Of a DNA stretch of 64,000 bases, positions 24,001-38,000 are shown piece by piece. The translations under genes were made by a program, and so were the position numbers. The notes beneath the pieces were generated by a model, which saw only the letters and a program-made list of their open reading frames with translations, was not told the origin of the DNA and did no database searches. The stretch is from NCBI GenBank assembly GCA_033182465.1, contig CP137319.1, forward strand, positions 2,604,001 to 2,668,000, written 5' to 3'. Position 1 is the stretch's first letter. Each line of letters starts with the position of its first letter. Source of the stretch: Sanghuangporus weigelae (Eukaryota; Basidiomycota; Agaricomycetes; Hymenochaetales; Hymenochaetaceae).

Positions 24001-25504
24001 CTCTGGGGTCGGTTACTTATGGGCACTCATATTGCTTGAGGTGTTTACTGGCTGTTATGTATCATGCGCAACATTCTTCTCATCGAGTACACCCTCTAGA
24101 TATTCGATAATGTTGGAGGGTTCCACTTCAACCCGTGAGGAACCTGGAGTGCAGCAGCTACGGATGATTCTTACTGACTCCGATCCCAACCTCCAGATAT
24201 GGAATTGCTGCTCTTCTCATCCCCTTCGCTCTAGCTCTCTTCTACATTCTTTACAACAAGCCGCAGTTTTTCGTTGCTGGAATTCTTGGTCTAAATGGAG
24301 CCGGTATGTAAAGCAATTCCTGTGAGCCGCGAGTCATCCCTAAACCTCCTTCGGATCTCGCAGGCACTGTTCTTATTACTGAATGGATAAACGTGGAGTA
24401 TTTGGGGAATTCCCGATTCGATTCTCCTGTGCTAAGATTCGGGAAGGCTTTTGCCACATTGGGTGTAGCTCTTGGACTCGTGGCGGTCTTCCAGGTATGG
24501 ATCCGTCATTCAAATGCCTGACGCATATTGATATTTCTAAAGCTATTCGTTCTTCGCAACCCTGCACGGAGGACTTTACGGAAGCGAGTCGGCACGATGC
24601 TCTTTTCGCAACTGAGTTATCTCACACTTCTCCAGGCTTTTGTCCGTGGAGGTGTGTATCAAGCTCTGTCATTGTGTTCTGTTCAATTCAGGAAGCGATC
24701 GTTGAAATTCGGCGGAACATTTCTTTCATAGTGATGCCAACAGACCCATCTCGCCGTGCACCAGATGCAGCTATCTCTCGGGTGATTCAGGAATTGCGAC
24801 ATCGTGAATTAAAGCTTCAAGCTGAACTCATTTCTCTTCGTCCTCTTGTCAAGTGTGTTCCTCGTGTGTTTTTAAAAGCTCACTATCTGAGATGAAAATT
24901 AGTTTTGCTGCGAACGAGGCGCAGTATCAGCAGCCATATCGGGATGACATCGTGAACAAGATACTACGGACCAGCCAGATCATGTTAGGTACAGCGAGTT
25001 CCTGCAGTACGTGATAAGGAAGCTGTTACTGACGGATATCACCAGATCGAATGCGTGAATCCCGTATTGCGATATCTTACGAACCGCTACCAGACGTCGT
25101 TTTGCGTAACTACGTGCAAGTTCTGGCTCCATACAGAAGGCGAAACAGTCAGATCTTGCAATTGGGTTACTATCTGGTCGCAAGCTCCATTCTTGCGAAG
25201 GCTCCCCTATTGCGCGAAACACCTGCAGAACTTGAAAGCGCCGGAGAAGCAGCAAATTTCATGCATGATATGCTTGTCCTCGCCGGAAGACATGCTCGCA
25301 CACCTGAAGGTGCTCGTACCATTCGTAGTGGGAGCTTTACGAGATATTTCCATTATCTTGTTAGCATTACGAGCTTGAGTGAACATCTTAAGGTCAGTAG
25401 CAGATCTTGTAAAAGAGTCCCACATAAACTTATGGAACCATTACCAGGCCCTCGAAGATGCTTGCAAGGACCTTTTCGGAGAATTAGAGGATCACCTCAC
25501 TTGA
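21021..25504 (+). CDS. BRE4/FUSC-type multi-pass membrane transporter
   Basis: Fungal brefeldin-A-sensitivity (BRE4-like) protein, a relative of aromatic-acid exporter (FUSC) and ALMT proteins. An N-terminal six-helix block lies at about 21100-21550. Next come acidic exons at 21590-22420 with LTVNILILPISSEKEMRQT and a YSRFSTKEYQSF segment. A long exon (about 22510-23375) encodes a soluble, charged middle with the Arg/Ser-rich ELTTSSSRPRRRRRSW. A second membrane block lies at about 23740-24730 with AAATTIFAVLILHPVPRQWF and ending in the family motif LRNPARRTLRKRVG. The C-terminal soluble domain ends WNHYQALEDACKDLFGELED, stop at 25502-25504. More than ten introns. The first exon and the intron near 21510-21580 are not resolved; ATG 21021 with a GTAGTG intron is my best start. 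Likely an endomembrane or plasma-membrane anion exporter; the substrate is unknown. Confidence 0.82.
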
Positions 25505-26084
25505 TAAAATTTGTAGAGATGTCCTTAGGACAATACCTAAGAGATCGCCGCCGCTGATCATGATCGACGTGATTGAAGAAACAAACGCGATCGAATACCC
25601 ATGACATGTATATCATATTGAATAGAACTCATACATTTTTTCCCCATCCTTGTAATTTAATTTTACGATCATGACATCTCTGTCATCGACTCGTGTCGTG
25701 AGTGAAAGTACGACTAAAGCAGATGATTCTCCAAAATCACTTCAGGAAAGTCCGCGATACGAAGTCAAGATCTAGCAACGAGGTTGCAGTACATCAAAGC
25801 ACTGCCAAAGCAAGCCAGTTCCTCAGTTTCCGTCATGTTGATGTGAATCGACATGCCTTTTTCATGTCCACATTTCGTGAGGGAAGAACTCAATGGCGGC
25901 TTCTATTCACAACGAAATGAGCGTCTAACTTTGTCCAGGCTCTAGTCCGAAGTTACACCATATATCAATCCTGATTCCTACAACACGTTGGTGCCTCGAC
26001 TCAGTGCAAACTTAAAGTCCGAACTCGTGTGGCTATCTATCGGTCCTGTGCCGTCAAAGTTTGATCTATGTTGGCATTTAACCA
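25505..26084. other. Intergenic between convergent genes
   Basis: Lies between the 3' ends of the BRE4-like gene and the RBR gene, so it should hold both terminators. No coding signal recognised. Confidence 0.5.
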
Positions 26085-28306
26085 CTAGTCCTCCCGCGGG
26101 ACATGAAATAGCGCGCAATTTGCGTTGTAGTGCCTCTTGACTTCTGCGTTAATCTCCGCACGCTGAGAAGATCGGACAATGAGGCCGCCGCAGGTATAAC
26201 AAAAATGGCTGCAGAGTTAGAGTTCGAATGAGCCAAAGCAGTATCGATGTAAGTGGGCATCACATACGTGTTGCAGCCTGGTGTTCCGCACTGCCCGATA
26301 CGTAAGAATAAGAAGTTTCTGATTATGCCTGTCACTTACGGTCATATGGTTGCAGCCTTCAGTCTTCTCTGTTGGTGTCTGACATCCAGGGCAATGCTTC
26401 CAACCCTGTCGAGACATAAGGTGATTGAGTTCCTCGCTTCCATCACAGGAATGAATAGGACCATCCGTCGATGTGGGAACTTCCTGTTGACAATCCTTGC
26501 ACCAAGAGTACGTGCAATCACGAAATGGACAAAAGAGAATTTTGGTCCGTTCAAATTCGCGCTTGTCCACAAAGGCACTTTGATTACATCTATTGAAACG
26601 AGAGATGATCAGTACTGCTCAAGTGACATGCCGAATGAACTTGCCTTCTGCAATGAATAGGCACAGAAAACTTCGAAATCTGAAGTTCATTGAAGATTGC
26701 ATACGCTCGTTCTGAGATCCCTATCTGATGGATCAGTGTGACCGAGACAGCTAAACCAACGACATAGTGAGCATCGTATCAGAAGCAGCAGTGATAGATC
26801 CACTACCTCCTACTCTTCCCCCATCGTTCGCGGTAGTACAGCACGGACATGGGATAGGGAACTTCCGCTCATCGAGCTTAGTAGAAATATATTGCCGAAT
26901 ACAGGCGCGGCAAAATGAATGTTCGCAGCCGTCGAGTCGAGCAACATCATCGATCGGGAGTTCGTCCACGCATATGCTACAGTCGAATGTTTCCTGCACA
27001 AGTGAAGCCTGCAAATATTGCAGCTGAGCTGCAAGCTCAGCTTCCTCGGCTTGAAACTCTAAGTGGGTCCGAATGGCTGTGTTGAAATCGTCCTCGTCTT
27101 CAGAATAGCGGGCTTTCTGTTTCCCCTTTGCGGAGTTGTGCAGGGACGGTTCATGCCACTGATGAGAGTGACCATCTTCCTGATATGACACGGAATCCGA
27201 TTTGGTTACTTGGATAGGATTATGATGGCTCGAGGCGAAGCCAGTCCCGTTCCTCATGGCCGAAGAATGCAGCTGCCATACACTGCTATCTGGTTCCAAA
27301 GCATGCTTGAGCCAGTATGGTTCCGCGTGATCTAGGAAAGGTGCAGCTTTTTTCCGTTTCAGCTCCTCCACCTGATCTTCGGCAAGACCTAGATCTTTCT
27401 TTAAGCGCTCGTTCTCGGAGGAAAGCATCATGCACTTTGAAGATGATTCCTTCTCTTGAGCCCTCGCAGAGAGAATGGCACAGCTTGCTTCCAGAAAGGC
27501 CTGTTCTGCGACTTGCGACATCCTCATGTCATTGTTTGAGCAAACGAAGAAGTGACCAGATACGTGAGCGAGAAGCTCAGCCTGCCACTGCAGGTCGCTT
27601 CTAGGACCAAGAAGATTCTCGTTAACCGGAAACAACCCCGTAAGATGGTCCACCGAGTCCTCGAGAGATGAGGAAAAGAAGAAAGCGGCACCGCCCGGAT
27701 GTGCTGGCCGAGGATGGGAATCAAATATAACGAATAAATCTTGCGGAACACGAGCAATCTTTAGGCATGAGACTATCTCGGGCGGACGGGTTATAACCAG
27801 CGCGCACGAGACGTCGCCGTCCCCCGCCTTGGAATCTTGGCATAGACGCCTATCAGGTGTTAGAATATTCATGACACCGAGCAAATTCAAACACTTGCAC
27901 GTACGAAAGCATGCTTTTGAATTGTGCTCGTCCAGCTCGGTCATAATTCGTCCGAATGAGTTTCAAGGATGTTTGGAAGAGCGGCGTTTTATAGATTTCA
28001 TCAACCTCAAGATGAGCATTGCTAGTCCATCGAGCGCAAATTGAGACTATATCCTATAGGACGATGACCATTAGTAATCGTCAGACAGATCGAACAACTC
28101 GCCTCCATTGTCTCACTTGACAGTAATTTCTCTATGAGCTCAGGTCCTACAGTTCCTTGCCTCTCGGATGAAAGTACGAGTCGAACGCAGTTCATTGCAG
28201 CCAACCCGCATGCAGAGGAAGATCCATCGGCACTGTATTGACTTGATCCTGCATGAGAACAAATATAACTGTCACCGCCGAATATGCGCTGTATTTCTGG
28301 AATCAT
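26085..28306 (-). CDS. RBR (RING-IBR-RING) E3 ubiquitin ligase with DUB-like N-terminal domain
   Basis: Transfers ubiquitin through a Cys thioester. RING1 at about 26790-26990 has CSIC, CEHSFCRACI and CPCC. The IBR follows at about 26400-26680 with CRRCNQ, CPFRDCTYSWCKDC. RING2 has CPGCQTPTEKTEGCNHMT, then across an intron CGTPGCNTHFCYTCGG. The first Cys after HMT is the expected catalytic residue. The last intron (GTATGTG to GCAG near 26200-26260) is needed to reach the natural end RHYNANCALFHVPRED. The N-terminal exons (about 27560-28306) contain SACGLAAMNCVRL and later VIFDSHPRPAHPGG: a Cys and an Asp-Ser-His in the spacing of papain-fold deubiquitinases. Between the two lies a short coiled coil (ENERLKKDLGLAEDQVEELK). 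Starts at the ATG at 28304-28306. It is divergent from the giant GTPase gene at 29024. Confidence 0.87.
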
Positions 28307-29023
28307 GAAGTAAAATCAAGCTGTTGACGAGCCCAGGAACGAACGCTCTTTTGTTGGTGTGCAGCGGTCAAGAAGAAAGGGAAGAAGACGTAAGACGAAG
28401 TAAAAGAGATCCAGACGCTGGACGTTGTGCCGCGGCGCTTAAGTTACATGAGGCTTTCGGCACTGTGACCCATACCAAAACACGCTTCAAATGGGATAAC
28501 TACGATAGCCGGTCCGTTATGAGGGGTTAAATCAAACTCCTCGCCTATCAGGAGATAACACACCGGGCAAAAACTCATTCCGCGCCCTTAGAAATTTTGA
28601 TCGGAACGGGTGAGCTCTCATCCGATTGGCTCTTTTTCCATTCTGGGTAACGTTTTCACGGTTCGGAAATGAGTTTTTGCCCGGTGTGTAAAGTAAACTC
28701 ACGCATCTACAAATAGTACACTTTAAGGTAACGATCACGTGAACCAGGCTGAACCTGACAGACCCTGACCAGCGCCTATCCAAGGTTCAACCTCTTACAT
28801 TCTTCCTTTAATGTGACGAGCGGAACGCGTTCCAGTGCTTCTGCACTGCATCTCATATCAGCATGTGTTGTTCTGGTATTAGGGGGTTGTGAAGAAATAG
28901 AGAGCGAGATGCCGCCTATCAAACTCGAGTCACTCGGCATATCTATCCATATATAAACGAATGTATTGGATTGTCAGAAAGGACGACTTTGTATCTCGTC
29001 GCAACATCCACTCGTACCCTCTC
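28307..29023. promoter_or_regulatory. Divergent promoter region, RBR and giant GTPase
   Basis: 717 bp between two divergent start codons. A strong TATATAAA lies at 28950-28957, 67 bp before the ATG at 29024. The ATG at 28961 lies only a few bases past the TATA box and would fall outside the transcript. A 130-bp MITE occupies 28559-28688. Confidence 0.6.
28559..28688. mobile_element. MITE with 21-bp perfect TIRs and TAA target duplication
   Basis: The two ends are inverted copies starting CACACCGGGCAAAAACTC; 21 bases match perfectly and similarity continues for several more. Direct TAA repeats flank it at 28556-28558 and 28689-28691. A 3-bp TAA duplication and short TIRs fit the PIF/Harbinger superfamily. 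It is 130 bp long and noncoding. It lies about 250 bp from the RBR start and 335 bp from the GTPase start, so it could affect either promoter or form a hairpin in a transcript. Confidence 0.85.
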
Positions 29024-32000
29024 ATGTCTAGCACGGCGAACATTGGCTTCGGTGAACCAATGGATGTCGACAAACTTAGACGTGACCCATCACAAGAATC
29101 GGACGATTTGTATCTTTCCGACTCCGATACCGAGTTTGCGGACGCTGAAAGTGACATCTTTGACGCCCCATTACCTATAGACGGCCAGGTTGGACCTGGT
29201 CGTGATGGATCGGAGGAAGGATCCTCAAGTTTCGACCCAGTCGAACCATCATCGTCTGCGCAGTCCTCCAGCATCGGAACGACACAAGAGACGCACTCCC
29301 TGCCATCGAATCTCCCTGGCAGGCAGTCGCACCCTGCGAACCAACACGACGAAGGCCCTAACTTTCCGAATGGGCAGGCAACTCAAGGAGACGATAGCTT
29401 CAATCGCAAACGATCGCTGGACCTTGTCGAAAATATCAAGGGTCTATACCGCATCCTAAACCTTATATCAGAGCAGGGAAGTGGCGGTCTAGGTCAGTCT
29501 CTTCTAATAAGCCCATCCGATTGGATGTACTAATGTTATCGCATGTAGTTGATAAGGTCATAATCGATCAGGAGTCGACCGGTCGCTTCATAAACGAGCT
29601 GTGTCCAGGTGCTTACAAGGACCTAACGAAAGTAGATTTCAAGGCTCTGGATGACGTGGACGTGAAGCCGGTGGGCGTTTATGGGAGCAAGTGCGAGATC
29701 GCCCGACTTCTTGGCGAGCAGGGTGTGCTTGACGATGAAACGTTCGTGTTTTATAACGTTTCATCGTCTTTGAGCCGAATTGATCTCACCTTTGCGTTAA
29801 ATAGAACACGCTTTCTGCTAATGCCACAGACTGAAGATTCATTGTCAATCTCACCATGCTTACAAGCTGGACTATACGCCCTTATTGTACCAGGAAATGC
29901 GACGCGCGAACGTCAAGTATTTGTCATATTCTGGCCGGAAGAAACGACTTGGGATGACAACGCAATTTCATCTGTTCGGCGCAATCGAATTACGTTCATA
30001 AAGTCAGTTCTCCCAAGTGATCTCGCCTTAGAAACATTGTCTCTCTGTTTCTTTTGTACTAAGTGGTTTACTAGGTACTTAACGAAAATTGTGGATCAAA
30101 TCGTAGCATTAGTATCCGAAGAACATGGCCGCGCTCTCGTTTGGGATGATCCAGACGACATTGATGACAACAACTCGTCCTTCGTGGACCTCGAAGAAGA
30201 CACTGATAGGCTTTTTGCGTTCGAAGTTTCGAAAGCCAGTGAGCAAGAAGAAAATGTCCGCATCTACGAAGGCATAAAGGTACGGAGTTCATGCCTGAAT
30301 CTATGCGCTTGAATGCCATTGACAAAAAGGATTATAGATCAATAATTCGCTTATCAGGAACGGCACAATGTCCAGGTTGGAGGCTACTGGCAAACCAGAC
30401 TCACAGAACGAGACTTATTTGGTCGGTGGGGATACGAGACAAGCGCTTCTAACCTCGGAATTCATACCTAGCCGAGACGTCAGCCATCGTTTAAACGAGT
30501 CATTAACGAATGTGTTTCAAGTGAAGGCTCGACTGTAAGCTATTCACAAAGTGTCTAACCACATATCGCATATTTAGTGTGCTTTCAGGTTTGACAAAGA
30601 CAGCAGTCTACGTCTCGGTACGGACATTTCTCGAAATGCGATTGCCCTGTTATTGCGGAATGGTCTGGCCGAGAGATACCCTGAGCCAGTCACGGCGTTC
30701 ATTGCACGAGAGAGAGAAATCGAGGAGCGCAGCAAGTGCGATAGACGATCGAAGAACGAAAGTATTAAACGAGACGTTGAAGCAACCGAGCCAGAACTTG
30801 TAGCTGCTGTCGAGACGCATCTGGTTAATTTGGTCTTAAGCTCGTATCCGTAGGTTGAATCAGTAGTCGACTACAGTTTACTGATGCTCTCGAAATATGC
30901 AATGATAGGAAACTTGATGAAACTATTTTGCGCGGTGGGAACGAATGTCGGGAAGGTATACAGAGTCACCCGGACGGTACGTCCGTTATTAATCGGACAG
31001 ACCGTCAAAACTTAAAACCCTGCAGCTTTTCTGAAAAACCTATTCGCCTTACATCCGACATTGCGACAAAAGATCGACGAGCTAGCTCCAATCGTCGATT
31101 TCACAACCATGAAATCCGAGGGTCGTGCGTTTACGAAGGCAATGAGGAAGATCGTCATCTGTGATCATTTATTTTCCCACAATGAACTTTCTGAAAATGA
31201 ACAGAAAATCGTCTGGAGTCTGGTGGAGTCAGGAGTGGAGAGCGGAGACTTGAAGGACGCTGAGAGATATCTGAAAGATGACAACGCGCTCGTCTTTTCG
31301 AGTATCGTGCGCGGAGTCAGTAAAATTGGTCGGAGCATCTGGACAGCCTCCGGGTTTTCGATACAGCACGACGGTCCCGTAAAGGAAGCATTGGAAGCTG
31401 CACGAAATACGAAATCTTCCGAGTTCTTTGATAAAGTTGATGACATTCTACAGCGTTGGCCGTTGCTTGAGACAGGTGTTCTGGAAGCTTTCAATGTTGC
31501 CCATGCGCATTTTGCCAACCGCATCGCCAGTGCATTGAGGACAATCCCTCATAGACTCATCCACGAGCAGATCAACCTTTGCAAAGATGCTCTGGAGAGG
31601 GAACTTGGGAAGAGCCTTCATCAGGAACAAGAATGCTCTCGTTCTCAATTACTTGCAGACATTGAGAAAATGCGATCCACGGAAGGATCTCGGTGAGTTT
31701 CAATGTGCTTCGTATTCCTCATAATTGACTTAGTGTTTTTTAGGCCGCAGACCACCATCCTTGAGGGACTGGAGAAGGAAGTCCCATATAGATACTGTAT
31801 GGCTCTTTCTCACCATACCGTATATGAGTGTTAACATTTTACTAGCATCATATGAGCGTTATCGAGTCAGCGGATGGATTTCTGAACAAACAGAACCAAG
31901 TATCAGATACAGCGTCCATCCTCTGGAATTGACCGAAGAGGACAAGCATCGTCTTAAAATGGATTCAACTTTCAATCCTCGACCAAAGGTCTCAGAACGA

Positions 32001-35000
32001 GGCACCTTTGGTTTCAGTCTTCCGATCGGTACATCCATTAGGTGCATTTAGTCACTCCGAGAGAGAAAAAAGAAAGGCTAAATTCTTAACGCCAGACTGA
32101 TACGACTTTTGCCAAATGATCAATGCCTTATCGTGGCCGAAGGGAATGATCGCGACCTCTTCGTATATATCGGCAACGCGAGTACTCTGGACTCGGCGAT
32201 CTCAGGGAAGCGCACAGCAAAAGTCATCAAGCGAGAAAAGACCGGTCAAGATATACTTTTGGCTTATGAGGAAGGCAAACGCACTCTCGTTGTCTGCGGC
32301 GTGGATGTGCAGAAGGTTCGTAGAAACATCGTCATCCCTCCGCGTTTATTCATGCAGCCTTCCCAGCCTCTGGTGCATGTCTATTATTTCGTTTTCGACG
32401 AAAAATACCAAACTCTATCAGCTCAGGGCAGTGCTATTAATTTAACAGCTTGGTATGCTTCAGACTTGCCCAGGATAACGGATGTCCTCGTCGTCAATAG
32501 TGGCGATGAGCTCGCTCTCGTAGAAGATAGCGGGAAAGTGCGAATCTTCTCAAATGTAACGCAACAATTTCGGTGAGCTGTCAGGTCGTGATGTCGTTTG
32601 CACATTACTCTTACTCGTGATTCACCGAAGGCCTGCTCATCTTCAACTCCCTTCAGCACCCATAACAACATTTGCTACGCCTGATGGTGCCTGCTTCGGC
32701 GCAATCTATGTACGAGATAACGAATCAATTCTGACGATGTATCACTGGGCATCACTGGGCTCTCATGAAGGATTCACTTTAAAAGTTGCCGACTCATTCG
32801 CCTTGCGACCGCTTGTCTCCGCTTTTGATGATCGAAAAAACGTGCATCTATTTACTCTGGATTCCAGTTCTGCGACTTGCGTGTCGATTAGAATCAGCAT
32901 TACCCGTCCAGTTACAGAATTTCAGTTTCGCGAAAAGCACAACCAAAGCTCCTCTGGCCAGGGCGAGAGACGAACAATTCACAACTCTCTCATTGATTGT
33001 CATTCCGACGTCTGGACTCGTTTCCCGGTGATCCCCGCGGTACAACGACAAACTATTGTGTCCAGAGAACGCAGGAAAGCGCGGTCGATACGATTCGTTA
33101 CGGCTTGGCAGACCCAGGTTCCCTTCAGAGCTTATTTCAAGGACATGATCCAAAAATTCGAAAAGAGCACAAAAAAACCCACTGGTTCTCTACTGAGCGA
33201 CACTGTCATTTCGACATGTGACTTCGCCTCTGACGATGCATTTTGGCAGGACACTTCTGTCTTCAAGGGTGGAGAATGGATTGTCGACATATTCTGCCTG
33301 ATTCCGATTCACATTGCAATAGCTCGGGACAATCGTTTTATTCCCCTGAAAGATGGCGTCTGGGCTCCTGAAGTGGAGAAATCCTTGTTAGGCGCTGACG
33401 TTGGACGCGTAGCAGATAGTTTGTCCTTTGGATGGTACGAGAGTATATTCCAATCGTACATGTCAACGAAGGTACGGCTATCGTGCGATATTCGCGACCC
33501 TTTGCTTACCTAGTTGATCGCAGAATGTGAAAGTTGTTTCATCGATGGGTGCATATTTCTTGTTCTTTCGCTTCAAAAATGACGCTTAGATCGCTATCTA
33601 TAGGGGAGCAATCGGTGGGGAAGAGTTTTGCTCTTAATCATCTTGCGGATACATCATTTGCGGGGTCAGCGATGCGAACGACGGAAGGTGTTTGGATGGC
33701 CGTCACCCCAACAGAAACAGATCTCATCGTAGCGCTTGATTTTGAAGGTTCGCCAAGTTTCATCGCACTCCACTTCCATGACTGAGACCTCCGCTTAGGT
33801 GTTCACAGCATCGAACGATCAGCTCAGGAAGATACGCTTCTCGTCCTCTTCAATGCTGCGATATCTAACTTGGTGAGTGACTGCACAGTCCACATAAAAT
33901 ATTACTTATTCGGTGCAGGTCTTGTTCCGAAACAATTTCGCACTCTCGCGAGACATCACTAATCTCTTCCAGAGCTTTCAATCATCATCTACAGTACTTG
34001 ATCCAGAGGCAAATAGGTCACTATTTCAGTCCACGCTGGTAATAATCATCAAGGTAAGAGATGATTTTTACTGATGGAAAGGAAAACTCTGACAGATACG
34101 CATATATCCAGGATGTTGTGGATTCTGATCGCATCGAGATCGCAAAGGAGTGCGTTTTATTGCATTTGACTAGATGCTCGATCTTATGTTGTTCCAGATT
34201 CAAGCTCAAATTACACAAGATTGTTCAAGAGGAACAAGGAGCGAACTTCATTACCCGCTTATATCGAGGTCGACTGGACATCATGCCATGGCCTGTCATC
34301 GAATCGCGTCAATTTTACACGCTTTTCACGACTCTGAAAAAACGTTTAGATGGCCAGGGCTCAACGCACGAGGGAGGCGGTGCATTCCTACATAAGCTCA
34401 AAATGCTCATGGCAAAACTGAAGGTGCGCACGCAAATCACTCAATACTGGTATTCGCAATAATCTTAGACTTATGAAGACAAACGATTGGGGCTCTCTGT
34501 CTCGTATGTCGATCATAATAATAAAGTCCATAAGCTGATCTTGTCTGCAGAGAATATGGCTACGCATAGAGCGCAGCATCTGCTATCTCTCTTGCCACGA
34601 GCGATGTCATTTGGTGCTACAGAGTTAGAGCCAGACGTCGAACTTCTCAAGGTATATTTAATCAAATATAAAACTGTCTCCAACTGACCGTACTGCCAGA
34701 ATTTCGACACAAATCTCGCAATAGAAAGCGACGATTCCAACGCTATTTTCTGGATTAACCAGTCAGACCGACCTCAGGCTGAGCAAAAGACTGCTGTCCG
34801 CAGTCTCATGCGTATGTGGCCGGACTTCGTGAAACGACATGAAGAGGTCGAAACAGAATGGATGGAGAAGCTTTGTTTGTACCTGCAGCAACTTGTTGAC
34901 AGACGCATAGCGCACGTCGAAGCGTGGATCGACTCCAATTTATCGCGGTTCAGGAGTAACAGTGCGGCTATCGAAGAACTCCGGAGAGCTCTGGATACAA

Positions 35001-38000
35001 AGACAGTGGAGATCAAGCGGAGCGTGCATTTGTGTAAGGCAAAATGCACCCAATGCCACCTCTTATGTGTCGGCGTTCAATTCCATGAAGACACTCATGA
35101 TTGCTCCACAAATCACCTTTGTCCAAGCTCGTGTCAATTTGTCGACGAGCACGATAATGAAGAGGATCCATGTTCACTGTCGTGCGTACTCCTTCCTTGC
35201 TCCTTTCAATGTGTCTTATATTATAATGAAGGGCTGGACACGAGGGACCTCACATGTAAGATCAGCCCGTTTCGGCATTTGTGTTTACCTTCGCTGACGG
35301 ACGACCGAAATAGGTGCGATCCTGCCGCTCACCTTTGCGGTTATCGGTGTGACTTGAACGAGCGGGAAGGTTGCGTAGGAAGTTGTACAAAGGTAGGTTC
35401 TCGGTTCCACCCCAATATTTGACTAACGCGATGTCATTCACCGAAAAGGTGGCAAGCCATCCAGAAGCCGGCCATATATGCTCCGCGCGTCGTCATTTGT
35501 GTGGAGAGGTATTATCATCCATTTGTCTTCGCCTTCCTCAGGACTGAAAAAAACCAATTGCCAGCCGTGTGAGCTGCGCGACGTGAGTGTACCTGGCGGT
35601 AAACCGTATTCCTGCCAAGGAACCTGCTCCGCTGCGTGGTACGTTAGAAATGCCCAATGACTTCTTATGGGAATTGAAGACGTCGATATAGGGACGAGGA
35701 GCACGATAGTCATGTATGCGGTGCAACATCGTGCCCAGTTACATGCCAGCTTTGCAAGAGACTGTGTGCAGCAGCTAACCACTTACATGGATTACATGCC
35801 GACGCGGTACATCTTTGCGGGTACGTGGATTCCCTAGGAGACTCGTGGCCATTGTCTAATACGCTCTGCAGCCAAGAGCATAAATGCAAGGAAGAATGTG
35901 CTAGTGACGGTGTCTGCGAGATAGACACTGTACCGCAGTCAATTGAGGCAACTTTCAGCGGGGCACATGATCGATTCCAGTATACGAAGGTACGTTCATA
36001 CTCATTATCCTATGTACCGCTGTCTCGTTTCTCATCTCGATTTTGAAGTACTCTCAAAGTACGTAGTTGATGTGCTATCTCGGTCTGCTATTAACCGCGA
36101 CTACAGAAACCAAGCGGCTTCCGTGTGCGATCTCTATAGGTTCTGGACTGATTACTCACGATGGACCGCACATTCATTCGACATCAGCAAGGATATTTCA
36201 TTTCTGTGATGCTCGGTAGGGAGCGCTGCTGATTTTCTTACCAGCTAATGCATAGTGACAAATGGTCTTTGCCAGATGCTCCAATTGTGACTATGTTTGT
36301 ACATTGCCATACCGTGCGTACCCTAACATATTCTATTCTGGTCACTCATGTGCCCTTTCCAGAGCATCCTCAACCTGAGCATTCTACGAATCATGGATCA
36401 ATGTCTCGGACCCGTTGGGTCGTAGATGGAAGCTCGCTTGAACTTGACGGCCACAAGTTTGGGTCTAACGATGATGGCGCGCCTATGCTTTGCAATCTCG
36501 TCTGTAGTGCTATGGGTCGTCACGCTCATATTGACTACTGTCGTGCTTCTGATCCCAACTCATGTAATGCACCGGAGGTAGATCATATCAGGACACGAAT
36601 CGATCCAAATCCTGACAGACCGAAAGACTGGATATCTCACGGTCTGTATTGGCGTCGGTTAGGATTCAGGGGTTAGTATGCTAATATATACTATGTTCAT
36701 TCAACTGACGCGCTTCTTTAGATCCATACTCCAGAGAGGAGCAAACTACGTTTGCTAAATGGTAAGTCATTCGTAGTCACAGCTATTTGTCAACGCAGTC
36801 TTACTTTGTACAAATTAGTGATGCGATGTGCTCGGGTATGTGACGACGTTACATGTATTATGCATAGACCTGAATATTCCACTGGGGCGTAAAGGTCCGG
36901 AACATCAGGAAACGGCAACCAATACCGCTCAGCCGTCATACTGTACTCTACCAATCTTCCATCCACGAGCCGTTCTTAGTCAGACTCCAGCTGGAGGTCA
37001 TGTTTCGGACGATGGACATGCATTTTCATGTAAAAACCCTGCTGTCTTGACGCAGGCGTTCCACGTGTGAGTAAGATTATTATGCACCTAATGGATGCTC
37101 ACTTACGCTTGCTCCAGGATATTTGCCATTGACAGGTCTGGATACTTTGCGAAAGCCAGGAGGTCGTGCATGCTGATCCTTTCTTTATCAGGTCTAGTTC
37201 GATGAGCATACAGGACAGAAGGCCTGTACCAACCTATCCGGCGTCCGCTAGGATCATGAGAACAGCAAACAATAGACTTGGTTCGGTATATTATGCACTA
37301 CACTCCTTCTGGTCAGCTCGGGCAACAGCAATGAATCAGGCCGGCGTTCAGAATAGACGCGATGCATACAGTGCTATACTCTTCAATGGCTTGGCAACGG
37401 AGGTTTACACCAATGACTTTAGCAGCGCACCTGATGTTCTGCTCGATAGCATCCTTAGATACTCTGCAGAAGGTGGAACCAATTTTTCCGCTGCTATTTC
37501 TATGGTGGAGCAAATTATGACGAGGCATTGGAGCACGGAAAGGTACACTTCTGCTACAGGCTGTCTCAAATATCCATGCTGAGAGGTGTCCAGGGCACCG
37601 GTCGTGATTTTCCTATCCGATGGGGAGTGTTCCATTGGGGACGACGTCGTGTATAGTCTTTGTCGAAAGGCTGTTAGCCTCGGGTTCGTTAGATTGTGAA
37701 GTGAAACGTTAACACTGTGACTTACGAAATTTTCAGACGGGCACTCTCCTTTCAGGCGGTTTCTTTTGGTCCGGACAGTTCCTCTACGTGGCTGCGACGC
37801 ATGGTCCAGATCGCTAAGGAAGTTCAGGATCGCGCACCTCGTGATCCTCTTCTCCCCGCAAGTGCAGTGGTGGGGTCTTCTTACAGCATCGCACTCGATT
37901 CAGTACGTGAGATCCTAGAGTCATTTTGTCCATCTTGCTGACGGTTGCGTTGATAGGTACGACTTGCCGAGACCTTCCTGGGCATTGCAGAATCGCTGAG

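Noticed and set aside
28961-28963. Upstream ATG of the giant GTPase gene
   Set aside because: It lies a few bases after TATATAAA, so it would be upstream of the expected transcription start; 29024 is preferred.
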